Both the position numbers and the translations under genes were made by a program. 44,995 nt of DNA, from IMG/VR virus record IMGVR_UViG_3300031623_000010, positions 1 through 44,995 of that record, one strand, 5' to 3'. Positions 25,835 to 33,481 of this stretch are shown here, piece after piece (positions within the stretch are counted from its first letter, which is position 1; every line of letters starts with the position of its first letter). A model generated the notes under the pieces. The model saw nothing but the letters and a program-made list of their open reading frames with translations, ran no database searches and had not been told where the DNA came from. This stretch comes from a virus.

Positions 25835-26125
25835 TTACGGCGCGTACAACGCCCAGGTTGCCTGCTCACGCTGCCCGTTGCAGATGATGCTAGCGAGGGG
25901 AAAGTCCTCCCCCGGCCGGGCTATAAAGTAGCACGTCCAGCGTTGCTCCACGATCCTGACGCACGTGACCGTGGCGTCATGAAGCTGCTTGGATCGCTTA
26001 GACCACTTAAGATCCCACGTGTCTGGTGTGACGTTCATCGCATTCAGCTCGAAGACGAACAGCCTGAGCTGTTCGACCGGCGAGTTGAACATAACGTCGA
26101 TCGTGTCGCCCTTACCCCGCGCCAC
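25835..26125 (-). CDS. Hypothetical protein (96 aa)
   Basis: Last gene of the leftward operon. The preferred start is GTG 26125, overlapping the upstream zinc-protein gene by 14 bases. Longer starts would run deep into that gene. The protein is compact with alternating strands and helices (GDTIDVMFNSPVEQLRLFVF; QLHDATVTCVRIVEQRW) and an acidic C-terminal half. No motif recognised. Its position after ribonucleotide reductase does not define a role, since it may simply be carried at the operon end. Confidence 0.55.
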   Translation of the reverse strand: MARGKGDTIDVMFNSPVEQLRLFVFELNAMNVTPDTWDLKWSKRSKQLHDATVTCVRIVEQRWTCYFIARPGEDFPLASIICNGQREQATWALYAP

Positions 26126-26309
26126 GGGGCTTCTTCTCTCCGCACTTGGGGCAGCTAGACCCGAGGTATTTACGGGAATAATCAGTCCACTGCTGAACCT
26201 CGGCGTCTGCCGCGCGCCGAGCATCCGAGCACTTGCATAGCCGGCGTTTACGTTTCGCGGGGTTACCTTGACCGAAACGCTTCGGCATAATGTTGCTACC
26301 GAAACTCAT
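26112..26309 (-). CDS. Small zinc-ribbon protein (65 aa)
   Basis: The start ATG 26309 overlaps the ribonucleotide reductase stop (ATGA). The basic N-terminal half contains CKC near residue 36 and the C-terminal half CPKC near 55-58, giving a CxC...CxxC pattern suited to one zinc. Basic residues (PAKRKRRLCK) suggest nucleic-acid contact. It may be a redox or zinc partner of the reductase or an unrelated regulator. Coupling suggests it is made in proportion to the reductase. Confidence 0.6.
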   Translation of the reverse strand: MSFGSNIMPKRFGQGNPAKRKRRLCKCSDARRAADAEVQQWTDYSRKYLGSSCPKCGEKKPRGAG

Positions 26310-28048
26310 ACCTCGCACGACCCATCAGGGCACGACGGGTCGAACGGGGCGAGATCATCCGCGACCTCCTCGGCCACCTCGGCTGGACCCAGGGGCTGGA
26401 TGGGTTCGTTGTCCCGGCTGCCCCACCGGTAGAACGTCGATCCTTTAATGACCGGCAGGTATTTCAACCACAAGTCGCTCAACTCCTCCTTCGGGAAGTC
26501 CTTCGGTAGGTTGATTGTCTTCGACACGGCGTTATCGACGTGCATTTGCACGACTTCCTGCATCTTGAAGTGCGCCTCAGGGTGCATGTTCGACGCATCC
26601 TCGATGTGATCCGGGTACGCTATCGAGTGCCAGTCCTCGACCACGGCGGAGTCCTGTCCCTCCTCAGTGTTGTACCGACGCAAGTATCGGGCGCTCATGA
26701 CGGGCTCGATGCCCGTGGTGACGCCGTGAACCATACCGGTCGTTCCCGTGGGAGCGACCGTGAGTAGTGCTGCGTTGCGCAATCCGTGCGTCCTGATCTT
26801 ACTACGGATCCCCCGCTTCAGGGTCTTCGCGAATCCACTATCGAGTAGCTGCGGGGAGTACGCTGGGAACGACCCCTTCTCTGCGGCTAGCGTAGTAGAC
26901 TCGTCGTACGCCGTGTTCTTGATGAACTGGAACAGATTGTCCACCTCGTTGCGTCCGCTCTTGCTTGAATATTTCAAGCCCTTCTTCAGGAGGTAAGTGT
27001 GCAACCCCATGACACCGAGACCGAGCCGGCGAACCTCCCGGCTATTCTCACTGATCTCGGTTAGTGGGTAGTCGTTCACGGTGAGGACATTATCGAGGAA
27101 CCGTACGGCGATCCGAACGACACGATCGAGCGCATCCCAATCCGTGTCACCGCTCTCGTTAACGAACCTCGAGAGTACGAGTGCGCCGAGGCAGCACGAC
27201 CCGTATTCCTCCAACCAGATCTCGCCGCACGGGTTCGTGCACACGAGCGGCTTGTGATAGAAGATGTTGCTCTGCTCGTTAGCGAGCGCCCCGTTGAGTA
27301 CGCCCGGTTCCCCGCTCGTCCACGCGTTATGGACTATCGTTTCCCAGAGTTCAGCGGCGTCCATGCCTGGCCCCCCGGTGGGGGTGCCCCGGTGCATCGG
27401 CGCGATATCGTTGCCAGCTTTGACATCCCGAATCAGCTCATCCGCGCCATACCCGGTGGGAAGGACGATCGACACGTTCGCGTTCGTCAGCTCCTCCCGG
27501 TTCAACTTGACGTTAATGAACTCGCTCACGTCCGGGTGATTAATATTCAATGCGAGCATGAGCGCCAGGCGGCGACCGCCGCCACCCCTTAGCACGTCCC
27601 CGACCCGGTCGATCATCTGCATCAGACTAACGGAACCCGTGGCATAGCCTCCTGTGCCCTTAATCTCTGAACCTCTTGGTCTAACTGGACTAGCGTTAAT
27701 GCCAACTCCACCGCCAGTGCCGGATACGATGATGGTGTCGGATAGGGTCTTTCCCCATCCTTCACGACTATCCACGGCGGGTACCACAAAGCAGTTGAGT
27801 AGCTGAGCTTGGGGTCGCCCAGCCCCATACCAGATTCGACCACCCGGCATGAACTGCCCTTCCACCAGTACTTCATTGAAGTTGTCACGCCAACGCGCAA
27901 CCCGGTCATCAGGCTCGGCAGCAGCGACATGATTCGCCACCCTCTCACACGCCTTATTCCATGTCTCATCGGGTGTCCTCGCGTACCTTCCTTGGAACGT
28001 TGTCTTACCTAGACCCTCTGGCTCAAAGCTCACAGTCGATTGCTCCAT
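26306..28048 (-). CDS. nrdJ: Ribonucleotide reductase, class II (adenosylcobalamin-dependent) (580 aa)
   Basis: Reduces ribonucleotides to deoxyribonucleotides using a cobalamin-derived radical, without oxygen or a second subunit. The family fingerprint TNPCGEIWLE (271-280) supplies the Asn, Cys and Glu of the active site. LLNCFVVP (Cys86) and GSCCLG (285-286) give the redox pair in the barrel. GTGGGVGINAS and GGRRLALMLALNINHP belong to the nucleotide site. The C-terminus ends in CPDGSCEV, the thioredoxin-accessible cysteine pair. No N-terminal ATP-cone is visible, so overall activity control by ATP/dATP may be absent. It supplies dNTPs together with the carbamoyltransferase upstream. The start overlaps the phosphoesterase gene by 19 bases. 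Confidence 0.95.
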   Translation of the reverse strand: MEQSTVSFEPEGLGKTTFQGRYARTPDETWNKACERVANHVAAAEPDDRVARWRDNFNEVLVEGQFMPGGRIWYGAGRPQAQLLNCFVVPAVDSREGWGKTLSDTIIVSGTGGGVGINASPVRPRGSEIKGTGGYATGSVSLMQMIDRVGDVLRGGGGRRLALMLALNINHPDVSEFINVKLNREELTNANVSIVLPTGYGADELIRDVKAGNDIAPMHRGTPTGGPGMDAAELWETIVHNAWTSGEPGVLNGALANEQSNIFYHKPLVCTNPCGEIWLEEYGSCCLGALVLSRFVNESGDTDWDALDRVVRIAVRFLDNVLTVNDYPLTEISENSREVRRLGLGVMGLHTYLLKKGLKYSSKSGRNEVDNLFQFIKNTAYDESTTLAAEKGSFPAYSPQLLDSGFAKTLKRGIRSKIRTHGLRNAALLTVAPTGTTGMVHGVTTGIEPVMSARYLRRYNTEEGQDSAVVEDWHSIAYPDHIEDASNMHPEAHFKMQEVVQMHVDNAVSKTINLPKDFPKEELSDLWLKYLPVIKGSTFYRWGSRDNEPIQPLGPAEVAEEVADDLAPFDPSCPDGSCEV

Positions 28049-28941
28049 CCTGGGGACTCAATAATGAGCCGCCCGTCAGCATCCATTAGTCCGTACCCTT
28101 GTTGCCAACACGGGTGCGCGGTTGTGCGTTGCAGGTACTCCGTCTTGTCTCGATCAAACAGTCCGCCGATCTCAGCGACCGGGGTAACGCCATCCTTCGC
28201 ATAGCCGATAGCAGCGTGGTGCGAGTGCGCCGTAATGATCGCCTGCTTGTACACGGCCTCGAGCTTGATTGCTGTTGACAGCGGCTGCTGAGTGTACGCC
28301 TTCGGGTGGCACACTCGCCACACCCGGTCAGGCGCGTTGATAAGGATATGGTCGAGGTTGCTGAACTCGATCTTGCTGAGAACTTCCTCGCCCACGTCAC
28401 CGAACGCTAGGCGCATCGCTTCCTTGAACTGGAGCTGGTACCCGAGCGCCTTCTGGAGTCGGGCATCATGGTTCCCGTAGCTGTAGACTATACGATCGAA
28501 CCGATCGGCGACCAGTCGCATCAGACGGCTGCTCTCCGGCAGCTCAATTGACAACGCGGCACTAGCCTGCTTACTATCGAACGAGCTGAGACCGTCCATG
28601 TGTAGCCAGTCCCCAGCGATAATGAGGTTACGTACCCCCAATTCCGTCGCGTGGTCGAGGAACTGCGCGACGTAATTGTAGTCGACGATCGGGACATGCC
28701 AGTCCGCGGTGATCGCCCAGCCGTCCTCGGTGTCGACCTCGATCGGCTTGTCCATGAACCCTTCGAGTGCCTGCGGGGGGCGCCCCTCGAGTACGTCCGC
28801 TAGCGTGCTTCCCTTCAGCTTGCGAAGGTGCCTCCGGACAGTGGCCTCATCCACCCCGAGGGCGGTGGCGATGTCCACGTTCGTGTGTCCCTGCTGCTTC
28901 AGGTCGTAGTAGACCTGGGCCTGGTGCTTGAGCTGACTCAT
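28030..28941 (-). CDS. Metallophosphoesterase with N-terminal HTH (303 aa)
   Basis: Residues about 5-45 form a helix-turn-helix (VYYDLKQQGHTNVDIATALG, then VDEATVRRHLRKLKG). From about 75 a calcineurin-like phosphoesterase follows: DWH at 80-82, GDW at 110-112, GNHD at 156-159, then a later His and AHSHH at 238-242, enough for a two-metal site. Stand-alone phage metallophosphoesterases act on DNA ends, nucleotides or cyclic nucleotides; the HTH suggests DNA targeting or autoregulation. It lies directly after the split sigma pair and before NrdJ, with short overlaps on both sides. Substrate cannot be told from sequence. Confidence 0.85.
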   Translation of the reverse strand: MSQLKHQAQVYYDLKQQGHTNVDIATALGVDEATVRRHLRKLKGSTLADVLEGRPPQALEGFMDKPIEVDTEDGWAITADWHVPIVDYNYVAQFLDHATELGVRNLIIAGDWLHMDGLSSFDSKQASAALSIELPESSRLMRLVADRFDRIVYSYGNHDARLQKALGYQLQFKEAMRLAFGDVGEEVLSKIEFSNLDHILINAPDRVWRVCHPKAYTQQPLSTAIKLEAVYKQAIITAHSHHAAIGYAKDGVTPVAEIGGLFDRDKTEYLQRTTAHPCWQQGYGLMDADGRLIIESPGWSNRL

Positions 28942-29234
28942 CGTCCTCCTCTGTTCATCAGGTGCGTGAGCCGCTTGATGGCGCTCTCGTACCGGTCTAG
29001 TGTCGTCTGCGTGGGCACGCCAGAGCGCGCCATGATTTCGTCGAGGGTGAGGGCCGACACCCCATGGAATATCAGAGCCTCTCGCTCGAGCCGAGGCAGG
29101 CGCGTAAAGTACGCCTCCACGTCGAGCAGGCGGACCTGCAGCATCGGGCGGCTACGTTTCGCGCAGAACTCTTGGTACCCCTCCACGATGGCCTCGACCT
29201 CGTCAGGGGTGTAGTTAGCCGGTGGCCTCTTCAT
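28938..29234 (-). CDS. Sigma-70 region 4-like protein (98 aa)
   Basis: The C-terminal half reads LPRLEREALIFHGVSALTLD, then EIMARSGVPTQTTLDRYESA, the layout of sigma region 4 with its helix-turn-helix that binds the -35 element. The N-terminal part (TPDEVEAIVEGYQEFCAKRS) is helical and has no region 2. The upstream gene encodes a region 2-like protein and overlaps by 20 bases, so the two together could make a complete sigma factor. Alternatives are an anti-sigma/co-activator or a plain DNA-binding protein. The downstream gene overlaps by ATGA. Confidence 0.65.
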   Translation of the reverse strand: MKRPPANYTPDEVEAIVEGYQEFCAKRSRPMLQVRLLDVEAYFTRLPRLEREALIFHGVSALTLDEIMARSGVPTQTTLDRYESAIKRLTHLMNRGGR

Positions 29235-29538
29235 CGAGGTATCCGCGGGCTATCATGGCGTCGACCTCCTCGATCACGTCGCCGGTCTCTTCCCCCGGTT
29301 GCCGCAGGGACTGACGGGCGTCTCGTCGTATCTCGTTCATCATGTGCCGCTCAATAATCTTCATGCTGGGAACCACCCCCTTCTCGATCGCTCTCCATGC
29401 GGCGATCAGGCCTACTTGCGTGAGGTCGCTCGCGTCGATCCCGCCCGAGAGGGGGCGCATTCCTGCGGCCACCCTCTCGATGCGGGGTCGTAGCTCCGTC
29501 AGCTTGTCCGCGACCTCGTCGCTACCAGGCGCTGCCAT
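29215..29538 (-). CDS. Sigma-70 region 2-like protein (107 aa)
   Basis: The start is ATG 29538, inside the end of the SSB gene; longer in-frame starts would overlap SSB entirely. Residues about 35-85 match sigma region 2: GIDASDLTQVGLIAAWRAIE, then IIERHMMNEIRRDARQSLRQ. This is the core-binding and -10-melting part (FliA/SigB-type). The remainder is acidic (EETGDVIEEVDAMIARG) and no region 4 follows in the same chain. The next gene supplies a region 4-like protein, overlapping by 20 bases. Together they look like a two-piece phage sigma for late genes. Confidence 0.7.
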   Translation of the reverse strand: MAAPGSDEVADKLTELRPRIERVAAGMRPLSGGIDASDLTQVGLIAAWRAIEKGVVPSMKIIERHMMNEIRRDARQSLRQPGEETGDVIEEVDAMIARGYLDEEATG

Positions 29539-29893
29539 CTTCAACGGCAGCGGCGGTCGGCGCGCTGGCCGGGATACCAGCCACGTCCTTCGGGGCCTTC
29601 GCGATGACCGCGATCTCGGCGACCGAGAGGTTGTAGTACGTGACCGCGTCGCCCGACTGGTTCGTGGCGTCGTTGGTCTTGAGGTTACCGTCGATGATGA
29701 CGGCGTCACCCTTCTCGATGCTGCCGAAGAGTGACGCGTGCTCACCCCAGAGGGTCGCCTTGATGCGGCGCTGCGTGGCAGCGCACCGGAAGCTGAACTC
29801 GTAGACCTCTTGCCCGAGGGACTCGATGGTCTTGCGCTCCGGATCGAACTGCACGACACCCGTCAGGGTTACCCATTTTCCGTCACTAGCCAT
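29522..29893 (-). CDS. ssb: Single-stranded DNA-binding protein (123 aa)
   Basis: An OB-fold pattern is visible: WVTLTGVVQFDPERKTIESL, YEFSFRCAATQ, RIKATLWGEHAS, then GDAVIIDGNLKTNDA and TYYNLSVAEIAVIA, as in bacterial/phage SSB. The tail (APTAAAVEDGSAW) is short and lacks the usual DDDIPF tip, so it may not recruit the host SSB interactome in the normal way. ATG 29893 is preceded by an excellent SD (CAAGGAGGAA). It lies between the Hjc-like nuclease and the sigma pair in the replication operon. Confidence 0.8.
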   Translation of the reverse strand: MASDGKWVTLTGVVQFDPERKTIESLGQEVYEFSFRCAATQRRIKATLWGEHASLFGSIEKGDAVIIDGNLKTNDATNQSGDAVTYYNLSVAEIAVIAKAPKDVAGIPASAPTAAAVEDGSAW

Positions 29894-29894
29894 A

Positions 29895-30245
29895 CTACGT
29901 TTCCTCCTTGCGAATGTACTCGATGACCACCGGGGTGCCCCGGGGGCCTTGGAATGCGTGGACAGGGGTCGTGCCTGTCTCCCTCGCCAGGGTCCAGAGT
30001 TTCTCGCGCTCTGCTCGCGGTAGTTTCCCATCCCGTTTACATTGTACGAGGTACACGCGCGCCCCGGGGTAGTTGACCTTACCGTTCCCCGTGAACAGGG
30101 CGATCAGGTCGGCCGCCCCCTTTGACTGGGCGGCGCGCATCACGTAGACGGCCCCCATCTCGTTGATCAGGTGGTCCCGGGTCTTGTACTCGAACTCCCT
30201 TCCGCGCTTGTAATTGCGGTTGCCTACCTTACTCATCCGGGTCAC
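29895..30245 (-). CDS. Hjc-like Holliday-junction/PD-(D/E)XK nuclease (116 aa)
   Basis: The pattern NRNYKRGREFEYKTRDHLIN, AAQSKGAADLIALF, then VYLVQCKRDGKLP matches the archaeal-type Hjc/VRR fold: a Glu in the first helix, a GxxDL metal-binding Asp and a QxK motif. Such enzymes cut branched recombination intermediates and, in phages, can debranch DNA before packaging. The start is GTG 30245, overlapping the preceding stop (GTGA); ATG 30236 is an alternative. It works in the same operon as the Rad52-like annealase and Cas4-like nuclease. Confidence 0.75.
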   Translation of the reverse strand: MTRMSKVGNRNYKRGREFEYKTRDHLINEMGAVYVMRAAQSKGAADLIALFTGNGKVNYPGARVYLVQCKRDGKLPRAEREKLWTLARETGTTPVHAFQGPRGTPVVIEYIRKEET

Positions 30246-30724
30246 ACGACTGCGTATTGTTCGTCTTCGGGTGGTTCACGCCATACCCTTTCCGGCTCGT
30301 AATCGAGCGCAGGTACGTGGCGAAGCGCCCACTCCGGTTCGATGATCTCGACCAGCCAGCGCTTCTTGATTTTGTCCCAGCCCTGCAGCTCGTAGAACCT
30401 ACCGAGCGAGCGGACTAAGCCGAACGTCACATCCTTGCGGAACTCGTACCCGCACCGCAGTAGATCCTCTTGCGAGAGCCAGAACTGTGGAGGCGGCCCC
30501 AGCCGGAAGGGTTGAAGATCCATCGGGGGGTCAGGATCGCTCGGGTACCCGCCCATGCGGAGCATGGTGAGGGTACTGACCTTAAGCACCCAATCCGCGT
30601 GAGGGGCAAGGTGGGGGTGACTTTCCTGCGGGGTGTCGCAGCCCTCAACCGGGCATCCACCACCCTCCTTGACCATCGTGAACGGGTACCGAACAAGGTG
30701 GTCGGGGCAACGGCGCGACGCCAT
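30242..30724 (-). CDS. Hypothetical protein with zinc-like cysteines (160 aa)
   Basis: The start is ATG 30724, overlapping the primase-helicase stop (TAATG). The N-terminus contains RRCPDHLVRYPF, then GGGCPVEGCDTPQESHPHL, giving Cys and His residues spaced like a zinc site. The rest is Trp/Pro-rich (WLVEIIEPEWALRHVPALDY). No known family recognised. It lies between the TOPRIM-helicase and the Hjc-like nuclease. Because the helicase lacks the zinc domain typical of full primases, this protein might supply a DNA-binding zinc module, but that is speculative. Confidence 0.55.
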   Translation of the reverse strand: MASRRCPDHLVRYPFTMVKEGGGCPVEGCDTPQESHPHLAPHADWVLKVSTLTMLRMGGYPSDPDPPMDLQPFRLGPPPQFWLSQEDLLRCGYEFRKDVTFGLVRSLGRFYELQGWDKIKKRWLVEIIEPEWALRHVPALDYEPERVWREPPEDEQYAVV

Positions 30725-32073
30725 TACCAACCAGCCCCGTTCGTACTCGCGTCCTTCCGCTTGCCCGGCACCAGCATGGTCGGCTCGCCGGGGTTGCCGA
30801 CTACCCCGTACCCCAGGTGCCCGAGGGAGGCGCCTCGTCGGGTCTTATCCTGGGCCAGCATGAGGTCGTCAACGCTGTCGCCGAACACGCGCCACACCGC
30901 GTCGGCCATGCTCATGATCGAGGTCGACCCTCGGGGCGTGGCGTTCATTCCCTTTTGGGGCTTAGTCATGTGGTGGAGCATGAGCGTTGGGACCTTGAGG
31001 CCACGGCAAATCACGGACAGTGCGTTCGTCCAGAGTTGCATGATATCTTGGGAGCTGTTCTCGTTGCCCATGTGCAGGGTGCTGAGTGAGTCCATGATGA
31101 CCAACCTCGGCTGCTCATGATCGACGAACTCCACGAAGTCGGCCGCCACTTCGGCGTCGTCGAGTCGCACCCCCTGGAAGTGAAGGAACCGCAGCTTTTC
31201 CTTCCCCGCGTCGGTCAGCCCAAGCTGCTCGAAACGGTTACGGATCACGTCTTCGGGGTTCTCTTGGTCAACATAGACGACCGAGCCACCCCCGTTGAGG
31301 GGTAGCCCGAGGAACGTGTCCCACTCCTCGATGATTGCGACCGCCAGCCCCATTGAGAGCCAGGACTTACCTACCCCCGGCTCCCCAACGAGGAAGGCAA
31401 GGTCGGGCACGGCCATGTAGCCTTCCCAGAGCCAGTCGTAACTCGGGGCAGGCGCAGAGAAGTCGAGGGGCTTGAACCGTCCCGAGTACTTCCGGCTGTT
31501 GGCGATGAGGAGGTCGAAGGCTTCGACCGTGTAGTCGTCCCAGAACTCAACGAGATCGTTGGGGCCGGAGGGAAGTCGAACTCGACTCGCGCGTCGACCC
31601 AGAGTAGCTCGGATCTTGGCGAAGGTGGCGTCCGCGACACTAGTTTTCTCATAGCCCGTATCACTGTCAAGGCAGACATAGACCGACGGTACCTCCTCGA
31701 ATAGGATTGCGTGGTCGTCACGCCAGGCGTTCAGGCCAGGCAGACCAACGACATTGACCTTGCGCCCACCCCGCTGGACCAGCTCCTGCCACGTGCGCCA
31801 CGTGTCGGTCTCGCCCTCGCAAAGGAGGACGGGCAGACCGGAGATGATCCCGCCGGGCGGGGTGTACAGGGGCTGCGTGCCCGCAGCCATCAGTGGCTCC
31901 CAGATGAACTGCTTCTTGCCGTCCTCGTCGGGCGGCTTGCGAATCTTGACGCTCTCGGTGCCAGCGTACGGAATGTGCAGGCGGTCACCCTTCTGCTCCA
32001 CGCCCCAGGACGCGAGCGTATCGGGGTCTATGCCCCGCTGCGTCACCACGAAGTCATGTTGCGTCAGGCCCAT
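30724..32073 (-). CDS. TOPRIM-RecA-type DNA primase/helicase (449 aa)
   Basis: The N-terminal part holds a TOPRIM domain: VLLCEGETDTW (83-92, catalytic Glu86) and VYVCLDSDTG with the DxD pair at 136/138. A RecA/RepA-type ATPase follows: Walker A GEPGVGKS (230-237), VVYVDQENPED near 265-275, Walker B LVIMDSL (Asp328) and a terminal sensor region with HHMTKPQKG. This is the fused replicative helicase-primase arrangement of many phages, though no zinc-binding primase domain precedes the TOPRIM, so priming activity is not certain. The start follows GAGGAGGATA. Confidence 0.85.
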   Translation of the reverse strand: MGLTQHDFVVTQRGIDPDTLASWGVEQKGDRLHIPYAGTESVKIRKPPDEDGKKQFIWEPLMAAGTQPLYTPPGGIISGLPVLLCEGETDTWRTWQELVQRGGRKVNVVGLPGLNAWRDDHAILFEEVPSVYVCLDSDTGYEKTSVADATFAKIRATLGRRASRVRLPSGPNDLVEFWDDYTVEAFDLLIANSRKYSGRFKPLDFSAPAPSYDWLWEGYMAVPDLAFLVGEPGVGKSWLSMGLAVAIIEEWDTFLGLPLNGGGSVVYVDQENPEDVIRNRFEQLGLTDAGKEKLRFLHFQGVRLDDAEVAADFVEFVDHEQPRLVIMDSLSTLHMGNENSSQDIMQLWTNALSVICRGLKVPTLMLHHMTKPQKGMNATPRGSTSIMSMADAVWRVFGDSVDDLMLAQDKTRRGASLGHLGYGVVGNPGEPTMLVPGKRKDASTNGAGW

Positions 32074-32104
32074 TATCCTCCTCGTATGGTTGTCCGGTTA
32101 AGCC

Positions 32105-32542
32105 TCACAGTACCCACTCCTCCGGCCTGATTGACGGCCGGCGCGCCCAGAGCGCTTGACCTTTCGCACGCACCCCGACCATCTCGACCATCTTCGGCCA
32201 GGAGGTCGTCCCCCCCGGGAAGAAGATGGCACGATCGTCGATGTACGCGACGGCTCCCGGCTTCCCGGCGGCCATCCATATCTGCACGAACCGAAGTCCC
32301 GCATCATCAAACAACGCACGCATCGCCGTGTACGTATCGAGTACTTCCTGCGGCGTCCGTCGCTCCCCGGTGTGCGGGTCGTAGCGGCTCAGCCGGGCCG
32401 AGTCAACGACAAGGTGGTAGCCCTGGTCACTCAACGTATGGAGTGCGTCGACCGCGCCGGTCAACCACGACCCCATCTCCGGCCATGCCATGGTCACGCA
32501 CGTACCGTCGAAGTCGACGACGACCGTGTGGACGTTGCTCAC
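32105..32542 (-). CDS. HAD-family phosphatase (145 aa)
   Basis: HAD motif I is clear (VVVDFDGTCV, residues 7-16, with both Asp). Motif II appears as LVVDSARLSR, and a motif III/IV region GKPGAVAYIDDRA supplies the Lys and acidic pair. The size is that of a minimal HAD hydrolase without a large cap, typical of enzymes acting on nucleotides or 5'/3' DNA phosphates. GTG 32542 overlaps the preceding stop (GTGA). Its context with dNTP genes suggests nucleotide phosphatase or DNA 3'-phosphatase activity. The substrate is not determinable. Confidence 0.8.
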   Translation of the reverse strand: MSNVHTVVVDFDGTCVTMAWPEMGSWLTGAVDALHTLSDQGYHLVVDSARLSRYDPHTGERRTPQEVLDTYTAMRALFDDAGLRFVQIWMAAGKPGAVAYIDDRAIFFPGGTTSWPKMVEMVGVRAKGQALWARRPSIRPEEWVL

Positions 32543-32838
32543 GTCGCGCTCCCCTCGCCCTCCTCGAACAGGATCAGTCCGATGATCGCGTAGACCGAGA
32601 GATCCATGAGGCTGTCGGCCACGCCCTCGTTGCTAAGCTCGACACCCTTCGCCGCGTTCTGCAGGCGCTTCATCTTATCGTTCGCGCGCATCATACACCC
32701 GACCCAACCCGCGACACCGAAGTCCTCGCTCGCTCGCACGTTGGCGAACGGGTCGGACACCGTTGCGTAATCGTTCTGCTTACTGTCGTGGAGCCTCCCC
32801 ATCTCCGCGAGCTTCGCGTGAAAGCGAGGATCACCCAT
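32539..32838 (-). CDS. Nmad1-like (DUF1599-type) protein (99 aa)
   Basis: LHDSKQNDYATVSDPFANVR, then GWVGCMMRANDKMKRLQNAA and NEGVADSLMDLSVYAIIGLI follow the pattern of the nucleotide-modification-associated domain 1 proteins, all-helical and related in layout to MazG-like nucleotide-binding folds. In phages this family is linked to unusual nucleotide or base metabolism, though no further modification enzyme is seen here. The start is ATG 32838, overlapping the upstream gene; a longer frame reading back through that gene is a shadow. It is coupled to the HAD gene by a GTGA overlap. Confidence 0.75.
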   Translation of the reverse strand: MGDPRFHAKLAEMGRLHDSKQNDYATVSDPFANVRASEDFGVAGWVGCMMRANDKMKRLQNAAKGVELSNEGVADSLMDLSVYAIIGLILFEEGEGSAT

Positions 32839-33481
32839 TTTCGGCGGGATCCTTAACGAACCCTCGGGGGTGGGCGTCATCGTCGTCGGCCTGCGCGACC
32901 ATGGAGCGTAGCTCGGCCAGCTTCTCAGCAACCTCGGGACTCTCGTCGCCATCGTCGATGCTCGGACCCTCCCACTCGTCCTCGGTGAACTCGGCCATCC
33001 ACTCCGCCTCGGTCATGCGGGACACCGTTAGGATCAGGCACCCGTTCTCATCGTTGTCCCCCTCGATGTCCCGTTCGACCTTGACGGGCGTCGCGATACT
33101 ATTAGTGCACGTCACCTCGTAATTGGGGACGCGGTGAACATCGCCGTCCGGTCCCCTCGCTCGTCGCCTCTCTTGCTCCACGACGGCGAGCACCACGTTG
33201 CCGAGAAACTGATCATCCTGCTGCTGGCGTAATGAGGCTTGCTCGAGGAGGTCCTGGAGGTTCCTGATATGGAACTCCTGTAACTCCACGACCTGCTGTT
33301 GGATCGGGGTCATCTCAGCCACGGCCTGTTGCATGGTGGACTGAATCTCCTCATCACTCTTGTCCGACAAATCCACTCGCGGCGGGGCCGCGGGCGTCTC
33401 CGGGTCGCAACTCAGGTTCGTTCGGGGGACGCCGCTCTTGAGGGCGGCCTTGCGCTTCGCGCGCGCCTTACTCTGACTCAT
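32831..33481 (-). CDS. Hypothetical acidic protein (216 aa)
   Basis: The start is ATG 33481, overlapping the polymerase C-terminal stop (ATGA). After a basic start (SQSKARAKRKAALKS) the protein has a glutamine-rich helix (QQAVAEMTPIQQQVVELQEF) and ends acidic (EWEGPSIDDGDESPEVAEKL; QADDDDAHPRG). No family recognised. The helix-plus-acidic tail plan fits a protein that binds another protein rather than an enzyme. Its position after the polymerase C-terminal piece makes a polymerase accessory role possible but unsupported. Confidence 0.6.
   Translation of the reverse strand: MSQSKARAKRKAALKSGVPRTNLSCDPETPAAPPRVDLSDKSDEEIQSTMQQAVAEMTPIQQQVVELQEFHIRNLQDLLEQASLRQQQDDQFLGNVVLAVVEQERRRARGPDGDVHRVPNYEVTCTNSIATPVKVERDIEGDNDENGCLILTVSRMTEAEWMAEFTEDEWEGPSIDDGDESPEVAEKLAELRSMVAQADDDDAHPRGFVKDPAENG

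Noticed and set aside
32131-32856. 241-codon plus-strand frame opposite the HAD gene
   Set aside because: Arg/Ser/Pro-rich antisense shadow; the HAD and Nmad1-like genes on the minus strand explain the region.
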